Below are positions 31,671-43,500 of a DNA stretch of 64,000 nucleotides, one piece after another. The DNA is taken from contig NC_081840.1 in assembly GCF_963259705.1 (NCBI RefSeq), positions 151,960,282 through 152,024,281 of the forward strand, given 5' to 3'. A program made the position numbers and the translations under genes. The notes under the pieces are model-generated. The model did not search any database. It was not told where the DNA came from and saw nothing but the letters and a program-made list of their open reading frames with translations. Each line of letters starts with the position of its first letter. Positions within the stretch are counted from its first letter, which is position 1. This DNA is from Myotis daubentonii (Eukaryota; Chordata; Mammalia; Chiroptera; Vespertilionidae).

Positions 31671-32065
31671 TGGGATGGTCATAATAATCTGGCCACTCAA
31701 TGTATTTTGGTGTTATTTCTATGAGGTGCCTACAAATTTTGATATTCTTATCTTCTTGATGAACTGAAATTTTTATCATCATGAAGCATCCTTAATTCTC
31801 ACAATGCTTTTTGCCTTATAGTCTATTTTGTATGGCATTGATTTATGTATACCAAATATCTTCTGCAAGTACAAATGATATATTTTTTCTATCCTTTTGT
31901 TATTATTCTCACTGTATTCTCATAATATATAGTTCAATTTTTAAAACTCAGTATACCACTCATTGTCTTTTTTAAACCAAAGAGTTTAGTCATTTATATT
32001 TAATGTAATTAAGATATTTAGCTTTAAATCTGCCATTTTATTATATTCTATTTGCCACACTTCTG

Positions 32066-32071
<6 letters not shown>

Positions 32072-32106
<35 letters not shown>
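32072..32106. repeat. (CT)n microsatellite
   Basis: An uninterrupted CT run inside the old L1. Confidence 0.93.
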
Positions 32107-32110
<4 letters not shown>

Positions 32111-32958
32111 GTAGTTAATTAGCTCCCAATATTAGTTTGGGAGCTCTAAACTATTTTTACTTTACTATAGAAATTATAACACCAATAGTTAAATTATTAA
32201 AATATAAAGATAAAATCTTTGTTATCTTCTTGGATATTACAAGGAACTTTGAATACTTGAACTTTGCTTATATCCCATAATTTCTCTCTCCTTTTTGGAC
32301 CCCACTAAATACTATTACTATTGTATTCAATCAATGTTCATTTACATTTATCTGTATATTCACTTCCCTGTTTGTTATTTATTCTTTTCTTATATCTCAA
32401 ACTTGCATCTGGGATGACTTACCATCTGTCTCCTTTAGAATTCCCTTTAGTCAGAGTCAGTTGGTAATGAATTCTTTCCATTTTTATTTATGAAAATGCT
32501 TTCTTTTCACTCTCATTCATTAAATATAAATTTCCTATACATAGAATACTAGGTTGGCAGTTGAAGAGATCAATGCCATTGAACTTTCTACTTTAATGTT
32601 GCGATTGAAAATTCAGCTGTGTGTGTCAATTATTTGAAGCTCATCTGTCCACTTTCTTTGGCTGATGCTAAGATTTTCTCTTTGTCTTTTAATGTATCCA
32701 CTTAGTTTTAAATTTTGATTATTGTATTTATTTCTAGATGTTCTGCTTTCAAGTGTACTGCATCATTTTTCATAGTTTCTTGCTTCCTGCATATATTTTA
32801 AGGTTTTATTGTCTTCCTCCATGATTGGTTAGCCCCAGCCACACATGTGTGAACAGGCTAAGTCCCTCGCTGAAGACAAAAGGTCCGAATGGACTGAAAT
32901 TGTCACTCAAGAGACTACAGGTCCAGCCCAGCCCAGCCCAGAAAAATACCTACTAAGT

Positions 32959-33180
32959 CAGTGGTTCTCAACCTTCCTAATGCCGTGACCCTTTAATACA
33001 GTTCCTCATGTTGTGGTGACCCCCAATTTCATTGTTACAAATTGAACATAATTAAAGCATAGTGATTAATCACAAAAACAATATGTAATTAATATGTGCT
33101 TTCCAATGGTCTTAGGCGACCCCTGTGAAAGGGTCGTTCAACCCCCAAAGGGGTCGCGACCCACAGGTTGAGACCCACTG
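32959..33180. mobile_element. SPIN-like non-autonomous hAT element
   Basis: Ends CAGTGGTTCTCAACC and GGTTGAGACCCACTG, with the AACCCCCAAAGGGGTCGCGACCCACAGG and GGTGACCCCCAATTTCATTG blocks. About 222 bp, in the opposite orientation to the copy at 35198. No exact 8-bp duplication was read. Confidence 0.9.
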
Positions 33181-33492
33181 TGTAACTAAGGAAGCAACAT
33201 CCATGGAGAAAAACAAGCGAATTCTTAACTCCATAGTTTCATTTCCATAATGACCAGGATATGGTCCAAAACTACCCAACACACGAAGAACCAAGTAAAG
33301 AACATGATCTCAGGAGAAAAGAAAATCAACAGAGTTTTACTCCAGCTTTGGTTCCAGATGTTAGAATTTTTATTTTAGTCTTTAGTTATTTCATTAATTT
33401 TGTGTGTATGTTATAAAGGGTCTCTTTTCCTTTCTTCTCTCTTTCTTCCTTTCCTTCTTCCCTCCCTTTCTCTCTTCCTTTTTTTTGTTAAT

Positions 33493-33737
33493 CCTCCCCC
33501 AAGGAGTGAGGATATTTTTTCCACTGATTTTCAGAGAGAGTGTTAGGGAGGGAGGAGGAGGAAAGAGGGAGAGAGGGGAGAGGGAAATATTGATGTGAGA
33601 GAGAGACATCGATTGGTTGCCTCCCACTCCTGGGGATTGAACCTGCAGCCGAGGCACATGCCCTTGACCAGGAATCGAACCTGTGACTCTTCATTCCTCA
33701 GGCCAACACTCTCACCACTAGCCAAACCAGCCATGGC
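33493..33737 (-). repeat. Older bat SINE
   Basis: Minus-strand head GCCATGGCTGGTTTGGCTAGTGG, B-box region GGTTCGATTCCTGG, GATGTCTCTCTCTCACATCAATA and a tail containing CTCACTCCTTGGGGGAGGATTAA. It is followed directly by a CCTT repeat. Confidence 0.88.
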
Positions 33738-33745
33738 CCACCCCT

Positions 33746-33811
33746 CCCTTCCTTCCTTCCTTCCTTCCTTCCTTCCTTCCTTCCTTCCTTCCTTCCTTCC
33801 TTCCTTCCTTT
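33746..33811. repeat. (CCTT)n microsatellite
   Basis: About 16 uninterrupted CCTT units adjoining a SINE head. Confidence 0.95.
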
Positions 33812-34599
33812 CTCCCTCTATAAATGCTCATGTTTTGTTTCTTTCTTGCATAAAGAAATGCAATACAATATGCAATTTTTGGTGCATTCAACAAGGCAAG
33901 CCTCATTAATTAATTCTAGTAACTTATGTAATAGATTGCCTTGGTTTTTCTATGTGTACAGTCATCTGTGAACAATGAGATTCTTATTTATTTCTTTATA
34001 ATCTTTAGAACTTTTATTTATTTTCAGTACTTACTGCACTGGCTGAGGCCTCAAATACGAGTAGGGTAGAAGTGGTGTTAGCTGTCATCCTTGTCTTGTC
34101 GTTTCTCAGGCAACTTTTCTAGATTTCACCACTGAGTGATGTGTGTCAGTCATCTACAGCTACCCTTTGTGAGATTAAGGAGGGTCCTGTCTATTCCCAG
34201 TTTACTAAGAGGTGTTTGAGTTGTTGGTTGTTGTTTTCTTTAATTGAGAGCAGGCTGAACTCTACCAAATACCTTTAATAAGTCTACAGAGGTGATCATA
34301 TTATTTTTATAATTTAATGTATCAGTATGAGTGACTATATGAGTGATTTTCTAAGACCAATCTATTCCTATAATACATCCAACTTGGTGGTGAGGTATTT
34401 TTTCTTTCTCTTGTACTGCTTTCAATTTGCGGATATTTTGTTTGGGATTTCTGCATCCACATTCATGAGAGACTGGCCTGTCATTTCCTTTCCAGTGACG
34501 TCCTGATCTGGTTTGTACATCAAGGCGTTGCCCGTCTCACACCAGCAGCTGGGATGTGTTTCTTCTCTTTCTGTTTCCTGAAATCATTTAGGTGAGATC

Positions 34600-35189
34600 A
34601 GTACTAGTTGTTCCTGTGAAAGGCTTCCTAGGCTCACCTGTTGCCACTGCGCTGGCTGGTGTGTGTGGGGGGGGGGGGGGGGGGGGAGGGGGGGGGGCAG
34701 GTTCCTCCGGGAGGCCTGTCTTCCATCCGCTCTGCTTCGCTGAGGCTGAGACCTCTCCCCTGGGGCCCCCCAGGGGTTCAGCAGGAGAGGGGTCGTCTTA
34801 ATGTGGACATGTCCCCCACAGAATTTTCACCCTGGGTGGGCCCTGCCCTTGCTGCCCCCCAGGCAGGGGTCAGTGGGCAGCACCCTCGGGACCGAGTGGC
34901 TGTGTGGCTCTGGCTCTCCGGTACCTTTCTGTTTCCATCCAGTAATGACCGCACAGTTCCCTACTGCCTCAGACCCTGGGTGCTCCATGCAGCCTTTTCA
35001 TTCATTTCACTTCAGCAGGGAGGCTTAACCTAACTCCACCACCAGACACCAGCAGCAGTAGCCCTCGCTGTCCCTCAGATGCTGTCTGCCAAAGCCACGC
35101 CAACTCCTTTCATCCTGTGACACGACAGACAGATGCTGGGACGCTGGGACGCTACCTTTCGTCTTCTCTGCATAATAACATCAGCAGTA
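34600..35189. other. GC-rich unique DNA, no gene seen
   Basis: Contains a G-run at 34667-34698 broken by a single A, and several short frames in overlapping phases. No exon structure was recognised. Confidence 0.4.
34667..34698. repeat. Poly-G tract
   Basis: About 30 G with one A interruption, preceded by TGTGTGTG. It could form a G-quadruplex and is also prone to sequencing length errors. Confidence 0.9.
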
Positions 35190-35197
35190 CCCTAGAG

Positions 35198-35420
35198 CAG
35201 CGGTTCTCAACCTGTGGGTCGCGGCCCTGTTGGGGGTCGAACTACCCTTTCACAGGGGTCGCCTAAGACCATCGGAAAACACATATATAACTACACATTG
35301 TTTTTGTGACTAATCACTATGCTTCAATTATGTTCAATTTGTAACAATGAAATTGGGGGTCACCACAACATGAGGAACTGTATTAAAGGGTCACGGCATT
35401 AGGAAGGTTGAGAACAACTG
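35198..35420. mobile_element. SPIN-like non-autonomous hAT element
   Basis: A complete element from CAGCGGTTCTCAACCTGTGG to GGTTGAGAACAACTG, with a perfect 8-bp target duplication CCCTAGAG at 35190-35197 and 35421-35428. It is in the opposite orientation to the copies at 8327 and 32959. Confidence 0.95.
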
Positions 35421-35428
35421 CCCTAGAG

Positions 35429-38090
35429 GGAGGTGAGACGTCACAGCCAATCACAAATTCCAACCAAATGGGCCGCAGCTGTAAAACACACACAAGTTCA
35501 TGCTTAAACATTTGTCTGCGTTAGCAAGTGTTTCAGTGTCGTTGTTTCAATGAATAAAGATGGAGACCTTAGTTTTCACCTGTGTTAGCCAAGGAAAAGT
35601 CTTACAATAAATGTCTTCAAGATGCACAACCAAGAGGAACAGCAGAGGAGTCAGGAACCCTGATGAACAAAGCAGAGGCTGCAGCTAAAGCCGTGATGCA
35701 CACAGGCGTACGCGCGCTCCAGCAGGAAGGGGATCCCAGCCATGCGGGCTCTCCTCGGGATGCCAGCAAATCCCATCTCTTTCCTTTTTCTGGGGCTTCG
35801 TGTCTGTAATATTCACAATTTTCAGTGTTCTTCGGATGAAGAAAAATGTGATGATGTTTCGGAAGCTTTGTTCCATTTGCTGTGCATATTTAGCAACCTG
35901 AGGCAGCCTGCTCTGTCCTCTAACAAGAATACGGCCTTTCTTCAGGCTGGATCCAAAGTCATCGTTACAACAAACAAACAGAGTCCGGAAAGGGATTCTG
36001 TGCAGAGTGTTTTGCAAGTCACAATCCATTCCCACCATGTGTCGGTGCCAGTGGATGGTCAGGTGTGTTCTCTGGGAGTGTGAACCACTCCCACAGAGAT
36101 TAGGCCGCCAAGTCACATCTGCAGAAAGCCTTCTCCATTTGGCGAATGCTTCTTATGAGGAAGTTAAAGGAAAGAGTTGTCTAGGAAAAAGGGAACTTGT
36201 AAACATTAAGGACTGGGAAATTATGGAAAAGAACCTTCCAGAGGGTGAGCTGTGGTTTAGCTAACCTCAGGACACGGATTTGGGATTTCCTCTTAAATGG
36301 AGAACAGGCCGTTAACCATCAGAGCACATTAACCATCAGAACACACTGGCTGCATCCATCTTGGCCCCTGCTCCCCCCACCCCCCTCCACCCCCCAGCAA
36401 GGGCCGGGCACACAGTGAGAGACTGAGTCACACAATCAAAAGAATAACAGGCAAGAGAGGTGTTGGAGACCATCAGGTCCAACAGAGAGGCACCCACACC
36501 CCGGAGATTTGCCGCTGGATTCGCTCAGGGTCCCGCCCAAACCTTCCTTTCAGTCTCAGCATCCTGGGAGGTGGACGCTCTAGGAGTCTAGATCAGCGTC
36601 TCTGGGAGAGTCCTGGCAGCTTTAACTTCCACGGTAGCTGTTAGTTACACGTCTGAGCATCCGGGAGCTGCTGCGAAGGGTGCACAGGTCACTTTCTCCG
36701 GCCCCGTTAGTGACCTGGGAAGCGGAGAACAAAAGGACCAGGGAGAAGGAGTGAGTCTTGGAAGTTACCTTTCATCACCGCTGGTCCGTGGTTCTTCCTC
36801 CCAAGGCGCTGGAGTAAACAGGCAGGTCTGCTCGGAGAACGCGTCAGGTTGCCTGGGCAACCGTCCTGGCGGGCGGCGCAGGCACTGGTGCGGATCGGAT
36901 CGGATCGTTCTGTCCACCGCACCAGTGTCACTGACACAGATTATCTCGACTGATAAACTTTACAGCGTCCTGGACTCATTCTCTGAGCTTCCACGCGGGG
37001 ATAATCATCATCTTAATACACGCACAGGAGGACAAAAGCCTTTTCAGTGTGCTCAGGAATATATTTAGGTATGTCATTCTCAGTGCCATTTAAGCGATAA
37101 GATGGCATTTCGTGTAAATAAAAAGAGGTAGCGAGAGAAATACCAAGAATGCTAAAGCCGTGAAAGCGTCTGCTTTGCACTGAGGTTCCACTGACAATTC
37201 CCAGGGCTGCAGACAGGGTTCCAGAGCAGTCACCAGACGGCTCCCTGCAACAATGCCCAGACGTCACGGGCGCCCCAGAAACGGTGATGAAGGAAAGGGG
37301 AGCAGAACTATTGCCTTTTTATTTTCCATCACCATTTATCCTATGTCCTCTTCCATCTCCCCCTTCCTCCGAATCACAACACAGTTGTCCATGTCTTTGT
37401 TGCGCAATCCCTCCACACACCGCCCGCCCCGCTCCAGCACACACACACACTCCCGCCCCCGCCCCCGCAACCCCCAGCCAGCCCAGAGCTGAGGGAGAAC
37501 TATTTTTGTTCATCAGCCAAGACTGCATTCCAGGTTACAATAAACAACACATAACAGATAGAAAAACTCATGTTTCCCCAAATGTTTCTCAAAGTGTTTC
37601 TCACACATTGAACACTTCTATTGACTCCTTTCTAATGTGACAGGAGTTTAGTAAATATCTTTAAATGTTCAAATATATAATCCATGAACTATACAGTGTT
37701 CCTCCTTCTGATTGCCACCTCATGGTTTCCAAAATAAAATTTTGGAAACAATTTTATCTAGACATTTTAAAGATGATCACCCCCACCCCCAGCCCGCACC
37801 TGTATTCCAGCTGGCCGGGTATTATCTGCCACGAGTTATGTCTGCACCAGAACAGGGGGTGATTATAGTCGACCCTTCACTTTCAAATTTGCATGATTTT
37901 GAAAATTACTTAAAATTTACAACCATGTACTAATTTTACCAACTAATATAAAAAGATTTGTATTTTGTAGAAAAAGCAAGCTTGCTTTATTAAGCAAATA
38001 ACAACATTTAAGTACACAAAACCCAAATAAAGCCAAAATTATATATTGTGGATATTTGTTGATGTTATTACCTAGTTTTGTGCAACACAT
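35429..38090. other. Unique DNA, no supported gene
   Basis: About 2.7 kb with moderate GC. A minus-strand frame of 143 codons (35685-36116) and plus-strand frames in the same place show no family that I recognise. An RFX-like X-box lies at 36847-36862. No exon with both splice sites could be defended. Confidence 0.4.
36847..36862. promoter_or_regulatory. Candidate RFX X-box
   Basis: GGTTGCCTGGGCAACC is two inverted GTTGCC half-sites with a 2-bp spacer, fitting the RFX-factor X-box consensus in both arms. It lies in a GC-rich non-repeat stretch beside a GATCG microrepeat (GGATCGGATCGGATCG, about 36893-36908). No nearby gene was recognised, so function is unknown. Confidence 0.5.
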
Positions 38091-38094
38091 GATT

Positions 38095-39065
38095 TCTTTA
38101 AAAAGTTTCAACTCTTTTAGGTTTTAACTGACATATAAAATTGTACGACATGTAGCGTATGCCTTGAGGTGATTTGATATCCACATACATTGTGAAAGGA
38201 TTACCCCCATTGAGTTAATTAATGCATCCATCACCTCACATATTTACCTTTTTATTTGTGGTGAAAACATGTAAGTTCTACTCTCTTAGCTAATTTCACT
38301 TACGCACACAGTTACCAGCCGTAGTCATCATGTTGTACATCAGATCCTCAGACCTCATTCATCGCACAGCTGGCAGTTAGCTGTCTTTTACCAACCTCTC
38401 CCAACTTGCCCCACCCGCTAACCCCTGGCAACCACTTTTCTACCGTGTCTATAATTTGACTTTTCTTTTTAGATTCCACATGTAAGTTATACCATGCAGT
38501 ATTTGTCCTTCTCTGACTTATCTCACTTAGCATAATGTCCTCAAGGTCCATCCATGTTGTCACAAAAGGCAGAATTTCCTTATTTTTCATGACTGCGTAA
38601 CATTCCATTATATATATACTATATTTTCTTTATCCAGTCATCCATCAACAGACTTAGATTATTTCCATGTCTTGGCTATTGTAAATAATGCTGCAGAGAA
38701 TATGGGGTGCAGGGATCTCTTTGAGAAAATAATCTCATTTCCTTTGAATAAGTACGCAGAAGTGGAATTCCTGGATTGTATGGCAGCTCTATTCTTGGTT
38801 TTTCGAGGAGCCTCCATACTGTTTCCCATAGCGGCTGCACCAACTTACAATCCCACCAGCACTGCGGGAAGTTTTCCTTTTCTCCACATCCTCACCAACA
38901 TTTGCTCTCTTATGTTTTTGAGAATAGCCATTCCAACAAGTAGGAGGCAATATCTCATTGTGGTTTTAATGTGCATTTACCTGGTGATTAGTGATGTTAC
39001 AACACATCATTTTTTATGGCTGCATAGAAATTCATTTCTCTCTGCTTCAATATTTTTGCATTATA
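38095..39065 (-). mobile_element. Old L1 in antisense, 3' half
   Basis: Antisense of L1 ORF2/3' UTR: TTTTACCAACCTCTCCCAACTTGCC, CTTAGCATAATGTCCTCAAGG, CTATTGTAAATAATGCTGCAG and TACAATCCCACCAGCACTGC are standard old-L1 wordings. Frames at 38348-38608 (minus) and 38672-39070 (plus) belong to it or shadow it. Confidence 0.85.
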
Positions 39066-39371
39066 AATAAGCCCATGATGAACATCCTTATACATTATAC
39101 TTTTTACTGCTTCTGATTATTTTCTGAAAATAGAGTTCTGGAAATTGTTGCTCCAACAAATGGGAAAGCCTAGGAGGCGTGTGAGCTTCCAGGGATGTGG
39201 GACTCAGGATCTCAAAGAAACATCAAAACTGGGTTTATCTCCTCTTACAGTTTCTACATTTGTGGGCTGAACTTCACTCTGATCCAGAAGGAAAGAGTGC
39301 TCTGTCCTCAGCACTTTTCTGTCAATGTCCGCTTCCTTCTCAAATGCTTTGGACCTGAATCAATCACAGAT

Positions 39372-39809
39372 ACAGTGAGGTCCACGGGGACAATGACACA
39401 GGTGCAGTGAGGCCCACGGGGACAATGACACAGGTGCATCAAGGTCAAGGGGGCAATGACACAGGTGCAGTGAAGTCATGGGGACAATGACACAGGTGCA
39501 GTGAGGCCCACAGAGACAATGACACAGGTGCAGTGAAGACATGGGGACAATGACACAGGTGCAGTGAGGCCCACGGGGACAATGACACAGGTGCAGTGAG
39601 GCCCACGGGGACAATGACACAGGTGCAGTGAGGCCCACAGAGACAATGACACAGGTGCAGTGAGGCCCAAGGGACAATGACACAGGTGCAGTGAGGCCCA
39701 AGGGACAATGACACAGGTGCAGTGAGGCCCACGGGTACAATGACACAGGTGCAGCGAGGCCCACGGGGACAATGACACAGGTGCAGCGAGGCCCACGGGG
39801 GCAATGACA
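39372..39809. repeat. 32-bp minisatellite, about 13-14 units
   Basis: Units of GTGCAGTGAGGCCCACGGGG plus ACAATGACACAG, mostly 32 bp (for example starts at 39559 and 39591), with one- to two-base deletion variants. As 32 is not a multiple of three, three overlapping minus-strand frames of 133-140 codons are open across the array; they are artefacts. Confidence 0.97.
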
Positions 39810-40279
39810 TGGTACAGTGTGCTGTCACTGGCAAGATTTGCAGCACAACCCCCTCCTCCCTGGGCCCCCAGGAGCCATGGGGAAGTCAACTCCACCACAC
39901 TGTTCAGTCTGGGTGTGGTAAGTGTGGCCCCTGGGGAGGCCTGCCCACCATGGCATAACGGACTAAAGGCTGAGCAGTAAAAATAGCAAACGACAGGCCA
40001 GGGTCACCTTCGCACACAGAAGGTGAAAAACTATGGTTCAACCAGTCTGATTAACATGACCGCTTATACCAGGAACTCAGAAAATGGGGTCCCAGTAGAT
40101 GGACATTGCTGCCTATGCTTATTTAATGTTTCTATTGTAAATTTGGTAATCTTTCTCAGTGTCCATTTCTGTCTTCTTTTTTTTTTTACATTCTACTATC
40201 ATTATTAATTCAGGACATTGTTATTTATTTAAGATGTATTTTCAGCCTCACAACAGCCATCTAGAAGACAGGTGCAGAT
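39810..40279. other. Unique DNA, no gene seen
   Basis: No exon or repeat recognised. Confidence 0.4.
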
Positions 40280-40294
40280 GAAAACTAAGGCCAA

Positions 40295-40525
40295 GCCCTA
40301 ACCGGTTTGGCTCAGTGGATAGTGTCGTCCTGCAGACTGAAGGGTCCCAGGTTTGATTCTGGTCAAGGGCATGTACCTTGGCTGCGGGCACATCCCCAGT
40401 AGGAGGTGTGCAGGAGGCAGCTGATTGATGTTTCTCTCTCATTGATGTTTCTAACTCTCTATCCCTCTCCCTTCCTCTCTGTAAAAAATCGATAAAATAT
40501 ATATTTTTTAAAAAGAAAGAAAAAA
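40295..40525 (+). repeat. VES SINE
   Basis: Full plus-strand VES: GCCCTAACCGGTTTGGCTCAG, B-box region GGTTTGATTCTGG, GTGCAGGAGGCAGCTGATTGATG and an A-rich tail. The 15-bp duplication GAAAACTAAGGCCAA is at 40280-40294 and 40526-40540. Confidence 0.97.
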
Positions 40526-40540
40526 GAAAACTAAGGCCAA

Positions 40541-43500
40541 AAGAAACTAGGGGAAATGAGAAGATTCACTCATTTTATTCATCCACCAAATATTTCCAGG
40601 CGCCTGCCATATGCCAGGTGGTACCTCAGGCCTCATGATTCAGAAATGAAGTAGACAGAGTTGCTTCCCTAACGGAGCTGAATTCTAGTGGTGAGAGACG
40701 AACAACAGGAAACGGGCCCGTGCACTTACAGGGCCTCAGGGGAGGAGAGAGCCGGCAGTTCGTTCTGTGTTACATAACATGTATCCACATGTGGATATGT
40801 CAGGTGACCCTCACCACCTTGGAGTGAAGGTCAGGCAGCCAGAAGCTAGAACCAAGGGCATGGACTTCCCAGCTCAGTTTTCATTTATTCCTGCTCATGA
40901 GCTCATGTGCATGTCCAGCAAATATTTACTGAGCATCTACTCTTTGTTAGAAGCCACTGTGCTCCGCTCTGGGAATGCACAGATGAAAAGTCGGAGCCCC
41001 GCCATTCATGGGGCTCCTGACTCCACAACACCCATCTGTCTCCTCTTCTTTAGGGGGGAAATGTCCAACATTTTGCTATAAAACCAACGGTGCAGTGACT
41101 GCAGCAATCAACTCAACAGGGCCCAGGCTGGGCTCTGGAAACAGCCCAGAGGCACAGGCAGGCTGTTTCAGGCCCAGTACGGGCCACTCTTAGTGCAAAC
41201 AGCCACCTCTCACCCACCCAGGACATGGAGTCCTACGCGTTGTGTGTTGATGTCTTTCTAAAATGCAAGGCATATCAAAATCGTGTGCATGAAATTCTAT
41301 CTAATGAACGCTTTATAGATAAATCCTGGGCTAAGTAAAGAGAATTATTACCCTTAAACTTACTGCTTTAAGAGAAACACGCTGGCGCATTGCCCCATGG
41401 TGAGAAATCTACGGCATCATCGGAGAAAGAGAAGCACCTGTTTCTCTTGGAAACTCCTGCAGGACAGGGCCATGGGGGGAGCAGGGAGGGCAGGCACGTT
41501 ACAATGGACCGACTGTGGATAGCACCAAATAAAAGCTTTAACTGACATGTGTCACTGAAACGAAGCCTTCCTGACACCCCCTCCCCACCCCCAAATCTGT
41601 TTCCTCTACAGCTCTGGGCAGCCTGGCTAAAAGCAGTCTTCTCACCATAGCACCACACGCGTCCAGGTCATGGTATTTAACAGCAGTGCGTGGGCTCCAG
41701 GCGTCCCTGGGCTGCTCCGGCCCTCGAGCCCACCAGGGTCGGTGCCCGGAGCCCTCACAAGCAGCTGCCACTTGGGGACACACGTGCTCTGCATGCAGGT
41801 TCTTGGGAAAGGCCCATCTCCTATTGGGGACATTTGCTTGTTGATAGAGCATTCCTGACAGCCTCTTACCCCAAAGGGAAAATGCCAGCAAAGGGATCTG
41901 AGGCATGACGCGGGCAGCGGGCACTGACCCTATCCTTGCCCACAGGTGCTGCCCTGTGTCCTCACCAGCCCCACGCCTTGCTGGCCCCTCCTAGAACCCC
42001 CTTTGGCCACATCGCTTCCCTGACGGCGCCTTTGTTTCCCTGCCTTTGCTATGAGATGCTCGGCCTTTATCTCGCTTCTGCTGCTGCCGTGGAAACCTTG
42101 GCCCAGGACGACCTTCCAGTCAAAATGGCATGTTTTAATTTATCTTGAGAGGAAAAGGCAGTGTCACACATGGGAAGGGGGTGCCCGGTCCACTAATGTA
42201 AGTGTGCAGATTTCACCAACGGGCGGCTGGTCGCTGGGTGGGGGCCTTTTCCTAGAGACACGACCTGTGTGGCGCAGGGAAGGGCTGCAACGTACTGCTT
42301 TGTTCAGAACAAGGCTCTTCACTGTGATTTCTAGGAAACGGTCATACAGTGAGCCCTGGCCTGTGATATCCTTCAGGGGACGGCACCATGGGACTGAACG
42401 CACAGCTGCACAACCTGTTCTGATTGAGGACCCAGCTGGGCAGCCTCGTTTTGCAGACCATCCTGAGAAACACACCAACCATCCTGGAAGTCTCTGTGGG
42501 GTGCGATTTGAAAACCACCGGAGTGGGGACTCCTCAGCCAGGTCCAAGACTAGTGATGCCCCTTTCTGGCTGCTTTGCACACCAACCGAATGATGGCAAA
42601 TGATGAGTGTTCCTGGCGCCCACCACACACCCAGCAGCACGCAGTGCCTCGGAGAACACGCGGTCCCCGTGTGAGAAGCTCCCCTGTGTCTGAGCAGTGA
42701 CAGGAACACGGGGACACCTGCCCACCACGCCAGGGGCCTTGCCTGGAGGCGGGGCCCTCTCAGGCCCTAAATAAGCACTTGACATGTGGTCCTTCTAGAG
42801 CTCCTTCCCCGGGTGCAGACGAGCTTTAGAGATAACTCCCACCCGAGGAGCATCACTGGCTCTATAACCGAGGCTCCCTCCACGCTCTTTACGGTAACCC
42901 CTGGTTTCTTCCTGTGGTTACAGCCACACACGGGCCAACCCCAAAACGCACTCCTTGGAATTCAGCGGCTCGAACGCTCTCGGTCCCAAGAAACCTGGCC
43001 GATGCATTACGTTCAAAGCTGAGTTTGAACCTGCTTTTCTGAAGCCGCGCCACATGAAACCCTCGGTGGACATTGTATCTTTTATCGTTAAGTAAATAGG
43101 AGCGGAGTCTATGCATGTTTTTCTCCTTCTACCGCTTTCATTCAGTAGCACCCGGCAAGAAACGCATTTGGTTCAGATTTGGCAAGTATCTGTGTTAATG
43201 TGCCGTTAGGACTAAAACGACTCCTTGTCAAACGCCTTCCAAGTCTGACGAGAAGCAGTTATGGAGTTTAACTGAGACAATTTAAAAAGATTACCATGCC
43301 TTGCTCTGCAAATAATTTTCCGTTGGAAACTTATGAAGGGATTTACTGGTTTTTCTTCAGCAACCGTGTGCCTTTATCTGATAGGAAGTCCTCTGGCACT
43401 TTCCTGCCTTCGCACTATTTCGGAGGACAGTCACACGCCACTGAAAGACTGGCCTGTGTTTGAGGAATGCGTCGTTAGGCGATTCCGTCCTTGTGCGAAT

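Larger units (their letters stand above)
27652..31702 (+). mobile_element. Tc1/mariner element (DD36E type) split by an ERV
   Basis: Terminal inverted repeats are CACTGAGTGGCCAGATTATT at left and its near-perfect reverse complement ending at 31702, each beside TA (27650-27651 and 31703-31704). Without the retroviral insert the element is only about 540 bp, so the 5' half of its transposase was already deleted. The remaining coding part (31235-31670) has the second catalytic D (QQDNAPCH) and the E (DLNPIEHLW) with 36 residues between, i.e. DD36E rather than the classic DD34E. Confidence 0.9.
31705..34590 (-). mobile_element. Old antisense L1, right piece (interrupted)
   Basis: Long AT-rich sequence with antisense L1 wording: CTACAAATTTTGATATTCTTATC, TTTATATTTAATGTAATTAAG, TTTAAATTTTGATTATTG (5' side) and later GACTGGCCTGTCATTTCC, CTAATACATCC-like text (RT region). 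It is broken by a SPIN-like hAT, a SINE and simple repeats. Limits and exact subfamily are uncertain. Confidence 0.65.

Noticed and set aside
35685..36116. Possible retrocopy on the minus strand (143 codons)
   Set aside because: No recognisable family, no poly-A tail or target duplication, and competing open frames on the plus strand.
39372..39809. CRISPR-like repeat array
   Set aside because: Units are contiguous with no spacers, and the context is a mammalian chromosome; it is a minisatellite.
39360..39898. Three minus-strand repeat-protein-like frames (133-140 codons)
   Set aside because: They are three readings of one 32-bp minisatellite whose period is not a multiple of three, and no other coding signal is present.
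42051..42709. Opposed frames of 180 and 181 codons
   Set aside because: Both strands are open over the same bases, which points to composition. Neither shows a family motif.
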